DNA of 64,000 nucleotides from Chrysemys picta bellii (lineage: Eukaryota; Chordata; Testudines; Emydidae): assembly GCF_011386835.1 (NCBI RefSeq), contig NC_088795.1:14055441-14119440 (forward strand), given 5' to 3'. Positions 59,643 to 64,000 of the stretch are shown here, piece by piece (the first letter of the stretch is position 1; each line of letters begins with the position of its first letter). Both the position numbers and the translations under genes were made by a program. The notes under the pieces were generated by a model. It was not told the DNA's origin and did not search any database. It was given only the letters and a program-made list of their open reading frames with translations.

Positions 59643-62224
59643 TCAGACAGTTTCCCCAGCACTAACCTAGGGAAAATTCATGCCCAACTCACAGTAATGT
59701 AGTGAGGCTTAGAGTATATAACATGTTCTGAGATCACCATTTGAAAGTTACTATAGCACTGAGAAGTATTACTTTTTCTATATTGTATTTGTCATACTAC
59801 TCACAGTTTAGGTCTACAATTTAGGAATCACTGCTCAGTCTACAACGCAAGAAAGGAATCTTTTTAAAAATTAAGACAAATCTGTTTGAATGTTATAGGA
59901 CACATTGAGAACCTCTGGCTCCGAAAGCCTGCCTAATATACTAATGGAAATCACTTTCAGGGTCTGGAAAGTTTGCGAGATGCAGAACAGGTCTGTTTAA
60001 TACAAACGTCGGAAGTTATAGTGGGAAGGTGAACACTGAAGGAAGGTTTCTAAAACCGGTTTTAAAGAAAAAGGTTGTTTCTCTACAAAATACAGAACAA
60101 CTAAACAGATGGAGTGCTGCCACCTTTTGGCTATATAGCCTAAGCACAGAGGCGGTGAAGAATGTGTTTTATGCAAATAAGCCATGCTACAGCAAAAGTA
60201 CTTCCTTGTTACATGTTTAATTGAAATGGTTTATTGTAAAGAACTTAATTCAGTCTTTCACACAGAGTAAACAACACTAGTGCTTTTTATACCTTTAGAA
60301 TTTATGACAGGAGAGAAGATGACGACTGTGATAAGAAGAGCAGAAAAGATGATGTGATAGCACTGGTTATCAGATTGAGACACAACCAACGCAAGTTCAT
60401 AAATGTGCAACACTGCTAGAGAACACCGATAATAAACGAGAAGTTTCCGATACGACTTTGTTATTCTTCCCATTTTAAACATGTTTTGAAATTGGGAAGA
60501 AACCCAAATAAGCTTTAGACTTAATGTAGAGACATTCAGCCAGCTCAAACAACCTATGTGAGTAGCACACAGTTCTTCCAATGAGAGAACCAAGTTTAAA
60601 ATAGCAATCCCTTTGCAGTCAATGAAGTCCCCAGGGGTTGAAACCATGAAAAGGCTCCAAGGAGGAAAGGGGATTGTGAACATCAAGTCACTTAATAGCA
60701 ATGCCTACTGGCCAAAACAAACGACATTAGCAGAACTCTGGAGGGAGGTCAGTTCAGCACTGACTGTGAAACATGGACTCCCAACCCTAAGAAATAAGAC
60801 CTCTACTCACTGCCAAATGAGACCTGTATACAGAAAAGTGGGAGTTGGGTAACAAAGCCTGTACTGAAGCCTGCACCTTCATAAAGGCCATTTGCTTTGC
60901 AGGGCCTAGATTACATTAATATGCTAGACCTTCTTTTCCTAGAATTTCCATCATTGATGGGGAGGCTGGGGAATCTAACACTTGAGAAAACAGTATGTCC
61001 TCTGCAGAAGCGAACCTTGCCCTCTACTATTCATACAGAGCTTTCAACTGAAGTGTCTGCCTCCTTTAGAACAACGTCTCAGTCCCGAGGGCAGCTGCCT
61101 TCAGACTATATCAGTCTGCAGACTTGGGGTCCCTTTGGACTCAGGGCTACTGGCTATCCGAACACCAACAGCAGCAAAAGACACCCCTCTTCCACTTGCG
61201 ACTGCCCAGCAGATAGCATCCAATCTTCTTGGATCAGGATGGCCAGCTTTGTGCCCAATCACTCATGACCTCTGGGCTTCTGCTTCTCATATATATGGCT
61301 AACACCACATATCCTGAACAGACTACAGCTAGTACAACACAGATTGCCACGAGCACATCACCAAAAAACCACTCCCCGCACTGGCTCCTCCATGGGACCA
61401 GACCTGGCTACCCGACCACTACTCCTTCCATGACAGCTACATTCCACTGGAACAATGAAACTGATGGCCAGTGCAGGAGGTTCATCAAAGTGAGACACAC
61501 AATTGTCACTGGAGCGGGACCCCGATTCTTGCACTTCCTTCCCCTAAAGAGGCGAGTCACTCTGGCCCGTGTCACTCCCAGAGCTGAATGCAAAACCATA
61601 GTGATTTGACTGAGCTTTTCCTCATTCTGTTACCCACACAAACAAACAAAAACCCTGCAAACTAATCAAGCTGTTTCTTCCAAAGGCTAATAAGGAAGAA
61701 AGAGAAAAGTTATTTCTACTTTTAAATATCTGGGAGGGGTTCAGATATTAAATGGAAGGGGAGATTAACTAGATTAAATCCTAATGAGGAATTGATTACC
61801 TTGCAGCCCATATCTGAATTTTTGTTGAGGAAAAAATATATATACATAATGTGACCAATTCCTCACAGGGTTCATTTCGTCTTCTTTTCTCAACAGAAAT
61901 TCACATATGGGCTACAAGACGAAGTATGAGCTGCTCAATCTCTCTTCACTCTGAATGGCCTGGTTTGTGGGTTTATAAATCAGATAGTTCTGTTAAATGT
62001 ATTTTTCCCTTGGTTATAGAACAATTTACTTGTGTACACTCTCAGCAAGAGGCTATGATCAGCAGGGACAGAAAAAAACTTTTCCATTCTACTCCAGAGA
62101 GGTCCCCAACTATTCTATTCTTCTTTACGAATACAAAGCTAGCTCCCTTTCAAAAGTAACTCTTGATAATCTACTGGGTTTAAGTCCTAAAAAACACACC
62201 TTTCTGCTATGGGAATAAGGGATG
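59643..62224. other. Upstream intronic or intergenic sequence
   Basis: Several open frames of 60-147 codons on both strands have no recognisable motif. No clear repeat is seen. Confidence 0.4.
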
Positions 62225-62415
62225 GGATAACAGCATAGCGCACTGGACTTGGACTTAGGAGAGCTAGGTTCAACTACCAGCTCAGTTTCAGATTTCTTAT
62301 GTCACCTTGGCCAAGTCACTTCAGCTTCCTTGTGCCTCAGTTTCCCCATCTGTAAAATGGGGGAGTCCACTTCACAGATCTTATCCTTGTGACACCGCTG
62401 TGAGATACAGAGGTC
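62225..62415 (+). mobile_element. MIR SINE
   Basis: GACTTGGACTTAGGAGAGCT, GTTCAACTACCAGCTC, then the conserved core CACCTTGGCCAAGTCACTTC and GTGCCTCAGTTTCCCCATCT, GTAAAATGGGG. This is a well-preserved MIR in sense orientation. Confidence 0.9.
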
Positions 62416-63290
62416 CTCAGATACTACAGGGAGCCACTAAGTATCTAGTGAGATACTCCAACTAGTCTAGAAAATGTAACTAAAAACAAAACCAAAAAAT
62501 CTAAGAGGTTTCATGTATCCTGTACAGGAAAAGGCTGAGATGGCAGAGCCAAAGCAACTCCAAAGTAGCATGGACTATTTTTATTTCATAGTAATTATTA
62601 AATATGGACCCCCATCTCATTGCTTCCACAACAGTTGTTGGTTTATGTCACCAGGATGCAGTGAATGCACTTGCTGATCGGTGCGGCAGAACTCCCTCTG
62701 AGGATCACGTCTTTGCCCAAAGGGCATGTGACGCCTTGGAGACTCACCTTCCTTTTTGGTATACACCACATAAATGTGTTGGTCACGTACACCTATCACA
62801 ATGAACAGTGCAGACAGCTGGTAAAGGGGCCTTTATGTTACCATAAGAACAGCCATATTGGATCAGACCAATGGTCCATCTAGCCCAGTATCCTGTTTCT
62901 GACAGTGGCCAATGACCGATGCTACAGAGTGAGTGAACAGAACAGGACAATTTATCGAGTGATCCATCCGGTTATCCAGTTCCAGCTTCTGGAAATCACA
63001 GGTTAAGGGACACCCAGAGCATGGGATTGCATCTCTGACCATCTTAACTAATAGCTATAGATGGACCTATTCTCCATGAATTTATCCAATTCATTTTTTA
63101 ATCCAGTTATACTTTTGGCCTTCACAACATCCCCAGCAATGAGCGCTACAGGTTGACTGTGTGTTGTGTGAAGTAGTACGTCCTTATATTTGTTTTAGAC
63201 CTGCTGCCTATTCATCTCATTGGGTGACCATGGTTTGTGTGTTATGTGAAGGGTAAATAACACTTCCTTATTCACGTTCTCCACACCCTC

Positions 63291-63453
63291 AATAGATTCA
63301 TAGATTCTAGGACTGGAAAGGACCTCGAAAGGTCATCGAGTCAAGTCCCCTGCCCTCATGGCAGGACCAAATACTGTCTAGACCATCCCTGATAGACATT
63401 TATCTAACCTACTCTTAAATATCTCCAGAGATGGAGATTCCACAACCTCCCTC
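63291..63453 (-). mobile_element. CR1 3' end nested in another LINE
   Basis: ATAGATTCATAGATTCTAGG, then ACTGGAAAGGACCTCGAAAG and GTCATCGAGTCAAGTCCCCT, is an antisense CR1 terminus. The host LINE sequence resumes at CATGATTTTATAGACCTC. CCCTCA occurs on both sides as a possible short TSD. Confidence 0.8.
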
Positions 63454-63839
63454 ATGATTTTATAGACCTCTATCATATCGCCCCTCAGCTTGGAAAAGAA
63501 ACAACTGAACAGTCACAGTCTTTCTCATCTCCCCTCATAGGAAAGCTGTTCCATACACTTAGTCATTTTTGTTCCCCTTCTCTAACTTTTCCAATTCGAA
63601 TATATCCTTTTTGAGATGGGGTGACCAGAACAGCTTGCAGTATTCAAGATGTGGGCGTACCATGGATTCACATAGGGACATGATGATACTGTGTCTTAGG
63701 AACAATTTGGAAAGGGATAGAAAATAACGTTGTTAGCTTTTTTGACTGCTGCTAAACATTGAGCACATGTTTTCAAGGAACTATCCACAAGGACTTCAAG
63801 ATCTTTCTTGAGAGGTAACAGCTAATTTAGACCCCATTG

Positions 63840-63844
<5 letters not shown>

Positions 63845-63881
<37 letters not shown>
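63845..63881. repeat. (AC)n microsatellite
   Basis: About 18 AC units located inside the minus-strand LINE. Confidence 0.9.
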
Positions 63882-63885
<4 letters not shown>

Positions 63886-64000
63886 TGGGATTATATTTTC
63901 CAATATGCATTACTTTGCATTTATCAACAATTAATTTCATCTGCCATTTTCTTGGTCACCCATTTTTGTGAGATCGCTTTGTAACTGTTCGCTGTCTACT

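Larger units (their letters stand above)
62838..64000 (-). mobile_element. CR1/L2-type LINE, 3' part, antisense
   Basis: It begins at the 3' end with CCATAAGAACAGCCATATTG, GATCAGACCAATGGTCCATC and TAGCCCAGTATCCTG, and runs inward through the C-terminal region to the window edge (CATTACTTTGCATTTATC at about 63907). It is the inverse of the copy at 24011-25485. A CR1 end is nested at 63291-63453, and a CA microsatellite lies inside at 63845-63881. It is cut off by the window end. Confidence 0.85.

Noticed and set aside
63845..63881. CRISPR-like or satellite array
   Set aside because: It is a simple CA microsatellite; no spaced repeat array occurs in the window.

Overview
The window looks like nuclear DNA of a turtle. 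It has no bacterial-style gene packing: two short coding exons sit in about 64 kb of intronic sequence full of interspersed repeats. The repeat mix is CR1-type LINEs, a tRNA-derived SINE whose tail matches the local CR1 tail, Penelope-like retroelements (PLEs) with GIY-YIG endonuclease sequence, hAT-like and Tigger-like non-autonomous DNA elements, and old MIR. Together this fits a testudine; the taxon is inferred from repeat content only.

The only host gene I can recognise is SLC4A4, the electrogenic Na+/HCO3- cotransporter NBCe1, on the minus strand. The first coding exon of the long-N-terminus isoform (NBCe1-B type) is at 53796-53869 and the next at 36302-36481. They are joined by a complete 17,314-bp intron with consensus splice sites. 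A splice acceptor lies one base before the ATG, so 53870-64000 is probably a 5'-UTR intron or promoter-distal sequence. 1-36301 is the start of the next intron. I found neither the following exon nor the alternative first exon of the kidney isoform by eye.

Repeats from left to right: solo PLE with target-site duplication (TSD, 127-261); hAT-derived element with a transposase C-terminus (7044-7810); small DNA elements (4.5, 9-10, 13-19 kb); SINEs (13.1 and 23.1 kb); PLE nested in a hAT-like element (18.4-19.3 kb); fold-back PLE (22.7 kb); two LINE copies (24.0-25.5 and 26.1-27.5 kb); fold-back PLE (32.1 kb); an unidentified 150-codon open frame (32.7-33.2 kb); a large, apparently identical-armed fold-back PLE (38.0-40.2 kb) inside the SLC4A4 intron; a GC-rich element (40.3-40.5 kb); MIR (42.7 and 62.2 kb); a hAT-like element (48.9-49.3 kb); a MITE (59.3-59.6 kb); and a minus-strand LINE with a nested CR1 end (62.8-64.0 kb).

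The most interesting signal is that three separate PLE insertions, from two different PLE families, share one unusual plan. Two copies of the element's 3' part face outward from a central junction. An 11-14 bp TSD flanks the whole insert. A tail of about 30-34 bp occurs on one outer end only. The largest has 912-bp arms with no mismatch that I could see, and it would put a long hairpin in the SLC4A4 pre-mRNA.
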